64,000 nt of DNA from Rhodospirillales bacterium BBD 1991-14 (GTDB lineage Bacteria > Pseudomonadota > Alphaproteobacteria > Kiloniellales > Kiloniellaceae): assembly GCA_001657395.1 (NCBI GenBank), contig LYSY01000004.1, positions 62,001 to 126,000 of the forward strand, read 5' to 3'. A model generated the notes under the pieces. The model ran no database searches. It worked only from the letters and a program-made list of their open reading frames with translations, and was not told where the DNA came from. Below, piece by piece: positions 48,255-57,701 of this stretch (positions within the stretch are counted from its first letter, which is position 1; every line of letters begins with the position of its first letter). The translations under genes and the position numbers were made by a program.

Positions 48255-50129
48255 ATGACCCGATCGGAACCTGCAGCACTCGCCGAAAAGGACGCAGAAC
48301 GGTCCGCGCCGGCCGCCAAGACCTCGGCTTCCGGGATCCCGGCGGCTGAACGACTTGCGGCCTTGCGGGCGGAGCTGGGCCGCCGCGGCGTGGAGGGCTT
48401 TCTCGTGCCCCGCGCCGACGAGCACCAGGGCGAATATGTCCCGGCCTCGGCCCTGCGCCTTGCCTGGCTGACCGGCTTCAACGGTTCGGCCGGGATGGCC
48501 GCCGTCCTGCCGGAGGCGGCGGCGATCTTTATCGACGGGCGCTACACCCTGCAGGTTCACAACGAGGTGGACACCGGCCTCTTTACCGCGCGGCATGTGA
48601 CCGAGGAGCCGCTGTCGGGCTGGCTGGCCGAGACCCTGAAGCCGGGGCAGCGCCTGGGCTTCGATCCCTGGCTCCACACCGAGGCCCAGATCCGCCGGCT
48701 GGAGAAGACGGTCGCCGATCTGGGCGCGGAGCTGGTCGCACTGACCGGCAATCCGCTGGATGCCGTCTGGCACGACCAGCCGGCGCCGCCACAGGCGGCC
48801 ATCCTGCCCCATGACCTGCGCTATGCGGGGGTGGAGAGCGCCGAGAAGCGCGAGAGCCTGGGTAAGGGGCTGGCCGGCAAGGGGGTGGCGGCCGCGGTCA
48901 TCACCCTGCCGGATTCCATCGCCTGGCTGCTGAATGTGCGCGGCGGCGACGTCGAACACTCGCCGCTGCCGCTGTCCTTTGCCCTGCTTCATGCCGACGG
49001 CGGCGTGGAGTGGTTCGTCGATGGCGCCAAGGTGAACGACGCCCTGGTGCGCCATCTCGGCAATGCGGTCTCCATCGAGGCGCCGGAGCGCTTGGCCGAG
49101 GCGCTGGACCGTCTCGGCACCCAGGGTGCGAAGGTCCTGGCCGACCCTGCAACGGCGGCCCGCTGGGTCTTCGAGCGCCTGACTGCGGCGGGCGCGGAGG
49201 TGGTCGCCGGGGCCGACCCCTGCCTGCTGCCGAAAGCGTGCAAGAACGAGACCGAGCTGGCGGGCACCCGCGCCGCCCACCGCCGTGACGGCGTGGCCCT
49301 GGCCCGCTTCCTCCACTGGCTGGACGGGGAGGCCGAGGCAGACCGTCCCCTGACCGAGATGGCGGTCGCGGAGCGCCTGGCCGCGTTGCGGGGCGAGAAC
49401 GGCGAGCTGCGCGATCTGTCGTTCGACACCATCGCCGGCTCCGGCCCCAACGGGGCCATCGTCCACTACCGGGTGAGCGAGGAGAGCGACCGGGCCCTGC
49501 AGGCGGGCGAGCTCTTTCTCTGCGATTCCGGTGCTCAGTACCCGGACGGCACGACCGATGTCACCCGCACCGTTGCCATCGGCACGCCCAGCGCGGAGAT
49601 GTGCGAGCGCTTCACCCTGGTGCTTAAGGGGCATATCGCGCTCGCCATGGCGCGCTTTCCAAAGGGTACCTCCGGCAGCCAACTCGACAGTCTGGCGCGC
49701 TACGCGCTCTGGCAGCACGGCCTCGACTACGATCACGGCACCGGCCACGGGGTGGGCAGCTATCTGAATGTCCACGAAGGCCCGCAGCGGATTTCCAAGG
49801 TGCCGAATTCGGTGGCGCTGGAGCCGGGCATGATCGTTTCCAACGAGCCGGGCTACTACAAGACCGACGCCTACGGAATCCGGATCGAGAATCTCGTGGC
49901 CGTGGTGGAGAGCCCCCGCGGCCCCGGCGAAGAGCGCGACATGCTGGCCTTCGAGACCCTGACCCTGGCGCCCATCGACCGCCGCCTCATCCGGCCCGAT
50001 CTGCTGACCGCCGGCGAGATCGCCTGGGTCGACGCCTATCACAAGCGGGTGCGGGAGACGATCGCCCCCCCGCTTGAAGGGGCGGCGTTGGACTGGCTCG
50101 AAGCGGCGACGGCGCCGTTGGGTGCTTAG
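48255..50129 (+). CDS. Aminopeptidase P family protein (Xaa-Pro aminopeptidase, M24B)
   Basis: 624 residues, long form with two creatinase-N-like domains (about 30-330) before the M24 pita-bread domain (about 340-560) and a C-terminal M24 extension. Metal ligands: Asp424 and Asp435 in 'CDSGAQYPDGTTDVTRT', His498 in 'GTGHGVGSYLNVHEG', Glu in 'SNEPGYYK' and the last Glu in 'IRIENLV'. It removes an N-terminal residue preceding proline. AGGAAAA precedes the ATG. A triple 13-bp repeat overlaps its stop. Confidence 0.93.
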   Translation: MTRSEPAALAEKDAERSAPAAKTSASGIPAAERLAALRAELGRRGVEGFLVPRADEHQGEYVPASALRLAWLTGFNGSAGMAAVLPEAAAIFIDGRYTLQVHNEVDTGLFTARHVTEEPLSGWLAETLKPGQRLGFDPWLHTEAQIRRLEKTVADLGAELVALTGNPLDAVWHDQPAPPQAAILPHDLRYAGVESAEKRESLGKGLAGKGVAAAVITLPDSIAWLLNVRGGDVEHSPLPLSFALLHADGGVEWFVDGAKVNDALVRHLGNAVSIEAPERLAEALDRLGTQGAKVLADPATAARWVFERLTAAGAEVVAGADPCLLPKACKNETELAGTRAAHRRDGVALARFLHWLDGEAEADRPLTEMAVAERLAALRGENGELRDLSFDTIAGSGPNGAIVHYRVSEESDRALQAGELFLCDSGAQYPDGTTDVTRTVAIGTPSAEMCERFTLVLKGHIALAMARFPKGTSGSQLDSLARYALWQHGLDYDHGTGHGVGSYLNVHEGPQRISKVPNSVALEPGMIVSNEPGYYKTDAYGIRIENLVAVVESPRGPGEERDMLAFETLTLAPIDRRLIRPDLLTAGEIAWVDAYHKRVRETIAPPLEGAALDWLEAATAPLGA

Positions 50130-50157
50130 ACTGGGTGCTTATACTGGGTGCTTAGAC
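50119..50157. repeat. 13-bp tandem repeat (x3) over the aminopeptidase P stop codon
   Basis: Unit TGGGTGCTTAGAC at 50119-50131, 50132-50144 (one change) and 50145-50157. The first copy supplies the gene's TAG stop (50127-50129). As the unit is not a multiple of three, it adds stops in other frames. Confidence 0.85.
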
Positions 50158-50176
50158 GGCGACCGAGCGGTCCCGC

Positions 50177-50437
50177 CTACTCGTCGGTCGTCTCGAAGAG
50201 CGCCTTCATGTAGATGTGCTGGATATCCTGGATATGGCGGGCGATATCCGCCAGGTCCTGGCCGATCCGCTCGGCCATCTGCAGGTCTTCGCTGATGTAG
50301 AGGTCCGTGGGCTCGGCCCAACGCTGGGTCATATGGATAAGGGCCCTGTAGGCGGCCTTTTCATGCGCCTTGTCGCCGCGCCCCAGTTCCTGGACGCGAT
50401 CGAGGATGAATTCCAGACTGTCGTCGGCCGTCAGCAT
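50177..50437 (-). CDS. Small uncharacterised helical protein
   Basis: 86 residues, acidic, predicted all-helical, without signal or membrane segment: 'LEFILDRVQELGRGDKAHEKAAYRALIHMTQRW' and 'QMAERIGQDLADIARHIQDIQHIYMKALF'. I do not recognise a family. GGTGGGA precedes the ATG. The codon pattern is consistent with a real gene. It is convergent with aminopeptidase P. The regular hydrophobic spacing suggests a helical bundle or a protein-binding role. Confidence 0.72.
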   Translation of the reverse strand: MLTADDSLEFILDRVQELGRGDKAHEKAAYRALIHMTQRWAEPTDLYISEDLQMAERIGQDLADIARHIQDIQHIYMKALFETTDE

Positions 50438-50967
50438 GTTCCCACCTGCCTGCTAGGTTGACCGGACGAAACCTACAGGTCTCGGGTAAAGAGATTGTTT
50501 AGATTGCTGAAAAAGGGGGAGTTTCCCTGGGATTTCTCGCATCTGCTCAGGCGGTGGAGAAAATAATTCAGCAAGGGGTGATCCAAGCCGGATCCGCCCG
50601 CGTAAAGGCGAATACACCCATTTGATTGCTGTAACTCACGCCCCGCCTTCTGGCGGGGCTTTCTTTTTTTCGCCTGCTCTTCCCGACCGCCGCACGAAAT
50701 CCAGAAGACCGGCGCCCGCCACCGCATAAGTTGACTGAGGGGCGCTGCCCTGCGCCGGGAGATGTGGTTCGGCGGGTTTCGCAGCCGATGCGGGGATTCT
50801 TTCACGCCCCTTGCTCTTGCCGCTTAGGCAAATCCTCTTACTTAGTAAACTGTTAAGTCTACCGATCCCCAGTTTTCTTCGAGCCGGCATAACACCAACA
50901 AAGAGAGCCGGCACGTCAGGCGCTTTGGGCGGCGCCGACCCACCACTTCAGATCTGGAGCCGCAGGA
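50438..50967. other. 530-bp non-coding stretch upstream of the molybdenum hydroxylase genes
   Basis: No supported protein gene. It holds a strong intrinsic terminator (50640-50670) with no gene directly before it on the + strand, an AT-richer patch (50485-50635), and a promoter-like AT-rich area near 50827-50860 ahead of the IorA-like gene. GAGCCGGCA occurs twice near 50880-50920 as a direct repeat. Confidence 0.6.
50640..50670 (+). terminator. Strong intrinsic terminator, possibly of a small RNA
   Basis: GCCCCGCC (50640-50647), loop TTCT, GGCGGGGC (50652-50659), then TTTCTTTTTTT. This is a textbook + strand terminator. The nearest + strand gene ends 510 bp upstream, so a short transcript starting within about 50480-50600 is plausible. 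Confidence 0.85.
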
Positions 50968-51426
50968 ATGGTAAGACTGCTGATCAATGGCGAGGAGCGT
51001 CAGCTCGATGTCGCTCCCGAAACCCCCTTGCTTTGGGTAATCCGTGACGAGCTGGGCCTGACCGGGACGAAGTTCGGCTGCGGGATTGCGATGTGCGGTG
51101 CCTGCACGGTGCACATGGACGGCTTTCCGATCCGCTCGTGCTCGACCGCCGTGGCCGATGCCGAAGGCAGCGAGATCACGACAATCGAAGCCGTCAACGG
51201 CAAGGCGGCACAGGCCGTCCAGGCGGCCTGGGAGAAGCTCGACGTCGTCCAGTGCGGCTATTGTCAGTCCGGCCAGGTGATGTCAGCCATCGCGCTGCTG
51301 AGCGAGAACCAGAAGCCGACGGACGAAGACATCGACGCGGCGATGAGCGGCAATGTCTGCCGCTGCGCCACCTATGTCCGGATCCGCGCCGCCATCCATG
51401 AGGCGGCTGAGATGATGGAGACCTGA
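50968..51426 (+). CDS. (2Fe-2S) subunit of a xanthine dehydrogenase-family molybdenum hydroxylase (IorA-like)
   Basis: 152 residues with two [2Fe-2S] clusters. The plant-type N-terminal cluster uses C38, C43, C46 and C58 ('[15 protein letters not shown]...RSC'). The helical C-terminal cluster uses C96-x2-C99 and C131-x-C133 ('CGYCQSGQ', 'CRCATY'). It passes electrons from the molybdenum subunit encoded 4 bp downstream. Closest in style to isoquinoline 1-oxidoreductase alpha and aldehyde-oxidising relatives. Confidence 0.93.
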   Translation: MVRLLINGEERQLDVAPETPLLWVIRDELGLTGTKFGCGIAMCGACTVHMDGFPIRSCSTAVADAEGSEITTIEAVNGKAAQAVQAAWEKLDVVQCGYCQSGQVMSAIALLSENQKPTDEDIDAAMSGNVCRCATYVRIRAAIHEAAEMMET

Positions 51427-51430
51427 TGCC

Positions 51431-53662
51431 ATGCTCGCAGGATTGAAAGACAGCGCCGTCAGCCTGACCGCTGACGCAGCCCCGACCGCGGCGCCCAGCC
51501 GCCGCCAGTTCCTCAAGGCCAGTGCCGCCGCAGGGGCGGGCCTCGTCATCGGCGTGACCCTGCTGCCGGGCGGCGCCAAGATCGCCCGGGCTGCGGCGCC
51601 GGCGGCGGCTGCGCCGGTGGACCCCAATGCCTTCGTGCGCATCGCGCCGGACAACACCGTTACGGTGGCGATCAAGCACATCGAATTCGGCCAGGGCACC
51701 TATACCGGTCTCTCGACCCTGGTTGCCGAAGAACTGGATGCCGACTGGTCGCAGATGCGGGCCGAACACGCCCCTGCCGACGCAACGCTCTACAACAACC
51801 TTCACTGGGGACCGGTGCAGGGCACCGGCGGCAGCTCCAGCATCGCCAACTCCTACATGCAGATGCGCCAGGCCGGCGCGGGCGCGCGCGCGATGCTGGT
51901 CATGGCCGCCGCCGAAGCCTGGGGTGTATCTGCCAAGGAGATCACGGTGGCCAAGGGCGTGGTGTCGCACGCCGGCTCGGGCCAGAGCGCAACCTTCGGC
52001 GCGTTGGCCGAGCGGGCAGCGGCCATGGAACCGCCCGGCGAGGTGACGCTGAAAGACCCGGCGGACTTCGCCCTGATCGGCAAGCACGCGCCGCGCCTGG
52101 ACACCCGGGCCAAGTCACGCGGCGAGGCGATCTACACCATGGACAAAACCCTGCCGGGGATGCTGACGGCGGTGATCGCCCGCCCGCCGATCTTCGGCGC
52201 GACCCTGAAGTCCTTCGACGATACCGCGGCGCGTGCAGTGCCGGGCGTCACCGATGTGGTCGCCGTGCCACGTGGTGTGGCGGTGGTGGCAAGCGGGTTC
52301 TGGGCGGCGACCCAGGGCCGCGACGCTCTCACCATCGAGTGGGACGAGAGCACAGGCGAGACCCGGGGATCGGCCGAAATCATGGCCGAGTACAAGCGCT
52401 TGGCCGACCAGCCCGGTACCGTCGCGCGCAATGACGGTGCCGTGGACGAGGCCTTCGCCTCTGCGGACCGCGTGTTGGAAGCGGAGTATGAGTTTCCCTT
52501 CCTTGTTCACGCGCCGATGGAGCCGCTCGACTGCCTCGTCGATCTCAAGGCCGACTCCTGCGACGTCTGGACGGGTTCCCAGATCCCGACCGTCGATCAT
52601 GGCGCTGCCGTGGCGATCTCCGGGCTGCAGCCGGAGCAGGTGCGCGTGCACACCCTCCTGGCCGGGGGCAGCTTCGGCCGCCGGGCGACGGGCCATGCCG
52701 ACATGGTGTCCGAAGGTGTGAGTATCGCCAAGGCGATCGGCGGGCGCGCCCCGGTCAAGGTCGTCTGGACCCGGGAGGATGACATTCAGGGCGGCAGTTA
52801 CCGCCCCATGTACTTCCACCGGCTGCGCGCCGGCCTGGATGAGAACGGCAGGATCGTCGCCTGGCATCACCGCATCGTCGGTCAGTCCATCGTCCGCGAC
52901 ACGCCCTTTGCCGCCGCGCTGATCCAAAACGGCATCGACAAGACCTCGGTCGAGGGCGCCAACACCCTGCCCTATGCCATTCCCAACCTCGCCGTCGACC
53001 TGCACACCACCGACGTGAAGGTGCCGGTGCTCTGGTGGCGGGCGGTCGGCAGCACCCACACCGCCTATTCGACGGAGGCCTTCATCGACGAAATCGCGGA
53101 GGCCGCCGGGCGCGACCCGGTCGAGTACCGTCTGGAGATGCTGGCCGAACACCCGCGTCACGCGGCGGTGTTGAAGCTGGCGGCTGAGAAAGCCGGCTGG
53201 GGCAGCCCGCTGCCGGCCGGGCGCGCCCGCGGGATCGCGGTGCACGAGTCCTTCAACTCCTACGTCGCGGAGGTCGCCGAAGTCACCGTCGGCGACGGCG
53301 GGGAGATCAAGGTGCAGAAGGTGGTCTGTGCGGTCGATTGCGGTGTGGCGGTCAATCCGGACCAGATCAAGGCGCAGATGGAGGGCGGCATCGGCTACGG
53401 CCTGAGCGCGATCCTCCGCGAGGCCGTAACCCTGGACGGCGGGCGTGTGGAGCAGTCGAACTTCCACGACTACACGCCGCTGCGCATCAGCGATATGCCG
53501 GAAATAGAAGTGCACATCGTGCCTTCGGCCGAGGCGCCCACCGGTGTTGGCGAGCCGGGTACCCCGCCGATCGGCCCGGCGGTCGCCAACGCGGTCTACT
53601 CGGCGACCGGACAGCGCATCCGTCAGCTGCCGATGTCCCTGCACGGGCTCACCGGCGCCTGA
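51431..53662 (+). CDS. Molybdopterin-binding subunit, xanthine dehydrogenase family (IorB-like)
   Basis: 743 residues. A Tat signal (SRRQFLKAS, Arg24-Arg25) exports the folded enzyme with its cofactor to the periplasm, as is typical for IorB-type proteins. Segments '[24 protein letters not shown]', '[26 protein letters not shown]', '[23 protein letters not shown]' and the C-terminal '[19 protein letters not shown]' with the catalytic Glu are intact. It probably hydroxylates N-heterocycles or oxidises aldehydes. No cytochrome c subunit follows, unlike many homologous operons. Confidence 0.92.
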   Translation: MLAGLKDSAVSLTADAAPTAAPSRRQFLKASAAAGAGLVIGVTLLPGGAKIARAAAPAAAAPVDPNAFVRIAPDNTVTVAIKHIEFGQGTYTGLSTLVAEELDADWSQMRAEHAPADATLYNNLHWGPVQGTGGSSSIANSYMQMRQAGAGARAMLVMAAAEAWGVSAKEITVAKGVVSHAGSGQSATFGALAERAAAMEPPGEVTLKDPADFALIGKHAPRLDTRAKSRGEAIYTMDKTLPGMLTAVIARPPIFGATLKSFDDTAARAVPGVTDVVAVPRGVAVVASGFWAATQGRDALTIEWDESTGETRGSAEIMAEYKRLADQPGTVARNDGAVDEAFASADRVLEAEYEFPFLVHAPMEPLDCLVDLKADSCDVWTGSQIPTVDHGAAVAISGLQPEQVRVHTLLAGGSFGRRATGHADMVSEGVSIAKAIGGRAPVKVVWTREDDIQGGSYRPMYFHRLRAGLDENGRIVAWHHRIVGQSIVRDTPFAAALIQNGIDKTSVEGANTLPYAIPNLAVDLHTTDVKVPVLWWRAVGSTHTAYSTEAFIDEIAEAAGRDPVEYRLEMLAEHPRHAAVLKLAAEKAGWGSPLPAGRARGIAVHESFNSYVAEVAEVTVGDGGEIKVQKVVCAVDCGVAVNPDQIKAQMEGGIGYGLSAILREAVTLDGGRVEQSNFHDYTPLRISDMPEIEVHIVPSAEAPTGVGEPGTPPIGPAVANAVYSATGQRIRQLPMSLHGLTGA

Positions 53663-53685
53663 CGACCGCTGAATGGAGAAAGTTC

Positions 53686-53725
53686 GAGCCCTCCCCGGTG
53701 CAGCCGGGGAGGGCTCAAGTTTTTT
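53686..53725 (+). terminator. Rho-independent terminator after the IorAB-like operon
   Basis: GAGCCCTCCCCGG (53686-53698) pairs perfectly with CCGGGGAGGGCTC (53704-53716) around TGCAG, followed by AAGTTTTTT. It is 23 bp after the stop of the large subunit. Confidence 0.95.
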
Positions 53726-53738
53726 GGGGACTGCCGGT

Positions 53739-54590
53739 TCAGTCGGACAGCAGGTCTGCCCGGCGTTCCGCAATGACATCCAGGAAGGCGGGGGTGTCGA
53801 TGTTGGCGATGGGCAGGCGCCCCGTCACCGGACGCCGCAGCGCGAAACTGTCGACATAGGCGATGAGGTCGGCATTCTGCGTCGGCGCGCCCTGGGTGTT
53901 GTAGAGCTGGTAATTGGGATAGGTGGGCGCCACCGAGTCGTAGTCCGCATAGGCGGTGAGCCCGACGTTCAACACCTGCGGCAGATCGGGACGGATCATC
54001 TGGTCGATCACCCGCCAGCCGCCGCCGGTCTCGCGGACCAGAAGCGTGAAGAGTTCCCCGTGACGGGCTATGCGCAGGTCCACCGGCCCGGTCCCTGAGG
54101 GCAGGATCTTCAGGGTCGAGAGGGAATTGGTGGTGGACTTGATCTCGTAGTGCGGCTCGCCCGCGGGCGCGGCGGTGCCGACGGAAAAGAACAGCCAGTT
54201 CTCCTGGCCCGGCACCCAGCCGGCTGCGCTGATCTCCCGCGGCGCGCGGATGAAGAGGCCGGCGAGGGAGAAAGACGTCTGCGGCAGCGCCGCAGCGGTG
54301 CCGCGCACCTCGATACGGGTCGTGGCGATGAAGTCGCCGCTGACCGGCTTGTAGAGATGGCCGGCCTGGTTGTCCTCGAACCAGCCGGAAGACTTCGGCC
54401 GCAGCACCAGCCTTCCCTCCTCGATGCGCGGGTCCTCCCACTTCGGGGCGAAACCCTCCGGCTCGTGCTCGGACCAGCCGGCGAGGTCCGCCGGTGAGTC
54501 GAAGGTGCTGGAGTGAGGTTTCAGATCGTCGGCCAGGGCCGACTGCGCGATGGTCAGGAGGGCGGCTGCGCAGCCGAGGGTTCTCAGCAT
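53739..54590 (-). CDS. Secreted protein with concanavalin-like (DUF1349-type) domain
   Basis: 283 residues with a signal peptide (1-20, cleavage after ALA). The pattern 'STFDSPADLAGWSEHEPEGF', 'KPVSGDFIATTRIEVRGT', 'SLAGLFIRAPRE' and 'NVGLTAYADYDS' fits a beta-sandwich of the DUF1349/laminin-G type that often binds or acts on carbohydrate. No catalytic motif is evident. It lies 52 bp downstream of the beta-propeller gene on the same strand, so both are likely expressed from the promoter with operator site A. Confidence 0.75.
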   Translation of the reverse strand: MLRTLGCAAALLTIAQSALADDLKPHSSTFDSPADLAGWSEHEPEGFAPKWEDPRIEEGRLVLRPKSSGWFEDNQAGHLYKPVSGDFIATTRIEVRGTAAALPQTSFSLAGLFIRAPREISAAGWVPGQENWLFFSVGTAAPAGEPHYEIKSTTNSLSTLKILPSGTGPVDLRIARHGELFTLLVRETGGGWRVIDQMIRPDLPQVLNVGLTAYADYDSVAPTYPNYQLYNTQGAPTQNADLIAYVDSFALRRPVTGRLPIANIDTPAFLDVIAERRADLLSD

Positions 54591-54642
54591 GGTGATGTCC
54601 TTTGAAGAGAGGAAGGAAGGAAGGGCAGAACGGAGCCGCCTG

Positions 54643-55986
54643 CTAGTTCACAACGATCAGCGAATGCGCACCGGGTCCGGTCTCGACGGCAAAGCCGGTG
54701 TCCTGCAGGCGCGGGAGCGCCGCCGAGCGGTCGACGCGCCAGAACTCCAGCGCGCTGCGCCGCGGCTCCGGGCCCTCGTACTCGAAGACGCCGGCGACCA
54801 CGTAGCTGTCGGAGGCATCGAAAGCGATTCCCTCCGGCAGGATCCCGTCGAACTCCCAGGTGCCGGTGTGATCCAGCAAGCCGTGTTTCGGATCGAAGCC
54901 TACCAGCGACAGGGACGACCGGCTGTACCGGGGATCGCTGTCCTCAAGCCAGGTCTGTCCGATGTTCAGCGTTGCGATCATCGTGCCGTCGTTGGAAAAG
55001 GCGAAACTCTCCGCATGGCGCGGCAGGCTGACCCCGCCGACGATGAAATGCCGGGGCTCTTCCGCATCCAGGGGCGCCAGTTCGGTTACCGTCAGGCGGG
55101 ACGGCGGCGCGTTCAGGTAGATGCCGCGCACATCCGCGCCCCAGTGCAGGTCGTTGGTCACGAAGTACCGTCCGTCCGGGGAGAACTTGCCGGACATCGG
55201 CCATTTCGAGGTCAACACGCGGTTGCCCCAGGGCTCGATGCCGGCGACCGACCCATCATCCCGCCGCTCGACGCGATAGAACTGAAGCTGCGCGCGAAAG
55301 GCCAGCATCACGGCGACGATGTCTTCGGTGGGGTGCCACTCTGCATGGTGGGGCAGCATGCCCTGGTCCGGCAGTTCCGGCATGGCGGTGAAGCCCTTCA
55401 GCGTCGATGCCGTTGCTCTTCCGAAGCCGCCTTGGTCATAGCTCACGAACACCAGGGGAGCCTCCGGCGTCTTGGTGGCGAGGACGAGGGTGCTGCCGTC
55501 CGGGCTCACCGAAACACCCTGCGGGCGGATGCCGACCTCGATGGAATCGATGATGCGGGGCTGCGCCGGGTTGCTGACATCGACGGCACGCAGCGTCGTG
55601 CCGGACTCGAGATCCTGGATCGTGCGATCGCCCTCCGCGCGCGGCTTGCGGGTTTCCGCGACGAAGATGGTGTTGCCGTCGGGGGAGGCGGCGATGCTGA
55701 ACACGGGATTGATGACCGAGTTCGAGACCTCGGCAACGCCGGTCGGCGTGTCACCGGTCAGGGGCAGCGAGACGATCGCAAGCTGATCGTTGCCGCGCGG
55801 GGTGCCCAGGTCCCCGTCGATGTAGGCATAGGCGCGCATGTCGGCGTCGGAGATGGCGGCGATATAGCGCCCCTGGAAATCGGGGGGCGCGTCTGCAAGG
55901 GCGGGCTGTGCAAGAAGGGCCGTGATGGCCAAGACCAGTGGCGCTTTGGGCAGGGGCGCTTTGGGCTGGGAGGCTTTGAAAGGCAT
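54643..55986 (-). CDS. Secreted beta-propeller (lactonase/YVTN-like) protein
   Basis: 447 residues behind GAGGGGACC. Signal peptide about 1-31; its n-region contains a duplicated 'PKAPL' coded by a short tandem DNA repeat. Repeated blade segments such as 'FSIAASPDGNTIFVAETRKP', 'GVSVSPDGSTLVLATKTPE', 'SGKFSPDGRYFVTNDLHWG' and 'SFAFSNDGTMIATLNIG' indicate a seven-bladed propeller. Function unknown; relatives include lactonases and electron-transfer scaffolds. It is divergent from the LysR gene at 56088 across the site A operator. Confidence 0.8.
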   Translation of the reverse strand: MPFKASQPKAPLPKAPLVLAITALLAQPALADAPPDFQGRYIAAISDADMRAYAYIDGDLGTPRGNDQLAIVSLPLTGDTPTGVAEVSNSVINPVFSIAASPDGNTIFVAETRKPRAEGDRTIQDLESGTTLRAVDVSNPAQPRIIDSIEVGIRPQGVSVSPDGSTLVLATKTPEAPLVFVSYDQGGFGRATASTLKGFTAMPELPDQGMLPHHAEWHPTEDIVAVMLAFRAQLQFYRVERRDDGSVAGIEPWGNRVLTSKWPMSGKFSPDGRYFVTNDLHWGADVRGIYLNAPPSRLTVTELAPLDAEEPRHFIVGGVSLPRHAESFAFSNDGTMIATLNIGQTWLEDSDPRYSRSSLSLVGFDPKHGLLDHTGTWEFDGILPEGIAFDASDSYVVAGVFEYEGPEPRRSALEFWRVDRSAALPRLQDTGFAVETGPGAHSLIVVN

Positions 55987-56066
55987 GGTGGTCCCCTCGT
56001 TGGGTTGAGACCCTCGCCAATCTGGTTTGCCTTTTGCGATCTTGAAGGCTAAGAAACGATATTTTT

Positions 56067-56083
56067 GATAAACATGGGTTATC
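56067..56083. promoter_or_regulatory. LysR operator candidate, site A (GATAA-N7-TTATC)
   Basis: GATAA (56067-56071) and TTATC (56079-56083) form a perfect inverted repeat with the LysR-type T-N11-A spacing. It lies just before the LysR start and in the divergent promoter of the beta-propeller gene, the classic place for LysR auto- and target-gene control. Confidence 0.75.
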
Positions 56084-56087
56084 GAAA

Positions 56088-56939
56088 TTGGCTGCCCTGC
56101 AGGACTACCGCTGTGTGATCGCGCTGCTCGATGCCCGTCATTTCGGCCGCGCGGCGGAGCGCCTGGGCGTGACGCAGCCGGCCCTCACGGCGCGTCTCCG
56201 GCGGCTGGAGGCGGAGCTTCAGGTGCGTCTCTTCGAACGCGGACGCAGCGGTGTCGAACCGACGGCGGCCGGTCTGGTCTTCGCGGAGGGGGCGCAGCGG
56301 GTGCTCGATGCCGCCGAGGAGGCGGCGGAGGCCGCCCTGGGCGTTCAGCAGGGCTATGGCCAGACCCTGCGCATCGGCATGACCCAGATCGCCGCCTACC
56401 AGGTGGTGCCGCGGTGTCTTGCGGCCTTTCGTACCGAGAATCCCATGGCGCGGATCAGGCTTGTGGAGGGAACGACCGCATCCCTGGAAGCGATGCTGGA
56501 ACAGCGGCGGATCGACGCGGCGTTCGTGCATCCGCCCCTGCATGCCGCCGATCTCTCCGAGAAGATACTGGCGACGGTCGTTCTGGAGCGCTTCAATGCG
56601 GGCGACAGGAGCGCCGGCGACGCCCTCATCCGCTACCCCAGGTCCGAGGCACCGGTCCTGATGGCGGCCCTGGGCCGGCAGGAGGCTGCCGAGGAAGAAG
56701 GGGGCTACTGCGTCGCCGAAGCGGACACGGCCCTGGGGGTCATCGTGCTGTCGCAGGCCGGGTATGGCGACTTCGTCGCTCCGGCCGACTATCCGCACCG
56801 GGCGGTGGCCGCCGGCCGCCGGCAGAAAGCCTCCGCAAAACACGGCGTCATGGAGACCAGCCTGGCCTGGCGGTCCCTGGATCGGCGCCCGGTCATCCGC
56901 TCGCTCATCAAAGCCGTCGACCTGATTGAGGCAGACTGA
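56088..56939 (+). CDS. LysR-family transcriptional regulator
   Basis: 283 residues from a TTG at 56088; no in-frame ATG or GTG lies upstream in the open frame near it. HTH 'FGRAAERLGVTQPALTARLRRLEAELQVRLFERGR' (about 19-52), then a LysR effector domain (about 88-275). It sits between two copies of the same perfect palindrome (sites A and B), so it probably controls its own promoter, the divergent secreted-protein genes and the downstream cytochrome genes. The inducer is unknown. Confidence 0.88.
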   Translation: MAALQDYRCVIALLDARHFGRAAERLGVTQPALTARLRRLEAELQVRLFERGRSGVEPTAAGLVFAEGAQRVLDAAEEAAEAALGVQQGYGQTLRIGMTQIAAYQVVPRCLAAFRTENPMARIRLVEGTTASLEAMLEQRRIDAAFVHPPLHAADLSEKILATVVLERFNAGDRSAGDALIRYPRSEAPVLMAALGRQEAAEEEGGYCVAEADTALGVIVLSQAGYGDFVAPADYPHRAVAAGRRQKASAKHGVMETSLAWRSLDRRPVIRSLIKAVDLIEAD

Positions 56940-56960
56940 TCGTCCGGCCGCTGCGCTTTC

Positions 56961-56986
56961 GATAAGCGCAGGTTATCAAAGTTATC
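56961..56986. promoter_or_regulatory. LysR operator candidate, site B (GATAA-N7-TTATC plus half-site)
   Basis: GATAA (56961-56965) and TTATC (56973-56977) repeat site A exactly in arms and spacing, while the 7-bp spacer differs. A further TTATC half-site is at 56982-56986. It lies between the LysR stop and the cytochrome P460-like gene, about 110 bp before its start. Confidence 0.75.
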
Positions 56987-57093
56987 GAATCTGAAATTGG
57001 ACCGGCGGCGGGCCGCACCGATATCTGTGCCAGCGGGCGCCCGGCGAAACGCGGCGTTGCACAGGCCGCACTCTTGTCCTGGGACTTCTTGTC

Positions 57094-57675
57094 ATGACAC
57101 CACGCACCGGTTTGACCGCAGCAGTCCCGGCGGTGCTGTTTGCCTTGGCCTGGCTGGTCCCGCTTCCGGGGCTGGGCGACCCGGCGGGCGCGGGCTACTT
57201 GGTGGATCTGGGGCCTGACCGCGATCTCGTCGACCGCTACGGCCTGGACCTCATTGCCTATGCCACGGTCAGGCGCAGCGACGGCAGCTATCGCCGGATG
57301 CTGACCCAGCCCGGGACACTGGCGGCGGTGGCGGCGGAGGGCGTGCCGCCGGAGGGCGCGCGCATCCTGATGGAAACCCATTACAGCCCCGGCCGGGTCT
57401 CGACGGTCTTCCACATGCAGAAGGTTGCGGGGCGCTGGGCCTACGGTTCCTTTTCGGCTTCGGCATCGGACCCGAATCTGACAACCCGGGCGCAGGCGTC
57501 CTGCCTCTCCTGTCACGCCGGTGCGGCGGAGACGGACCTTGTCTACACGCTGCCGAGCCTGAGAGCTTTCGCTGCGGGCGGGGCGGCCTCGGACTTTGCC
57601 TGCGACCGCGGCGGGCGCAGCCCGTGTGATGCCGAGATCTATGAGATGGTGCCCAGCAAGGAAGCTGAACCCTGA
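57094..57675 (+). CDS. Cytochrome P460-family c-type haem protein
   Basis: 193 residues with an N-terminal export helix (about 8-26). The haem motif is C137-x2-C140-H141 ('CLSCH') near the C-terminus, as in P460 and cytochrome c'-beta, after a beta-rich region 'ARILMETHYSPGRVSTVFHMQKVAGRWAYGSF'. Lys110 is in a position that could correspond to the haem-crosslinking lysine of true P460, but I cannot confirm it. P460 proteins oxidise hydroxylamine or bind NO. The cytochrome b561 frame opens just before its stop. Confidence 0.82.
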   Translation: MTPRTGLTAAVPAVLFALAWLVPLPGLGDPAGAGYLVDLGPDRDLVDRYGLDLIAYATVRRSDGSYRRMLTQPGTLAAVAAEGVPPEGARILMETHYSPGRVSTVFHMQKVAGRWAYGSFSASASDPNLTTRAQASCLSCHAGAAETDLVYTLPSLRAFAAGGAASDFACDRGGRSPCDAEIYEMVPSKEAEP

Positions 57676-57701
57676 AGCCTGCGGCAGACCGTTACCCCTG
57701 C

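Noticed and set aside
50473-50805. 110-codon minus-strand frame in the gap before the molybdenum hydroxylase genes
   Set aside because: No ribosome site, unusual composition, and it runs straight through the strong terminator hairpin.
51431-53662. IorB-like protein as xanthine dehydrogenase serving the puuD-guaD pathway
   Set aside because: It has a Tat signal and a two-subunit layout without a FAD subunit, unlike cytoplasmic xanthine dehydrogenase, and it is far from the purine genes.
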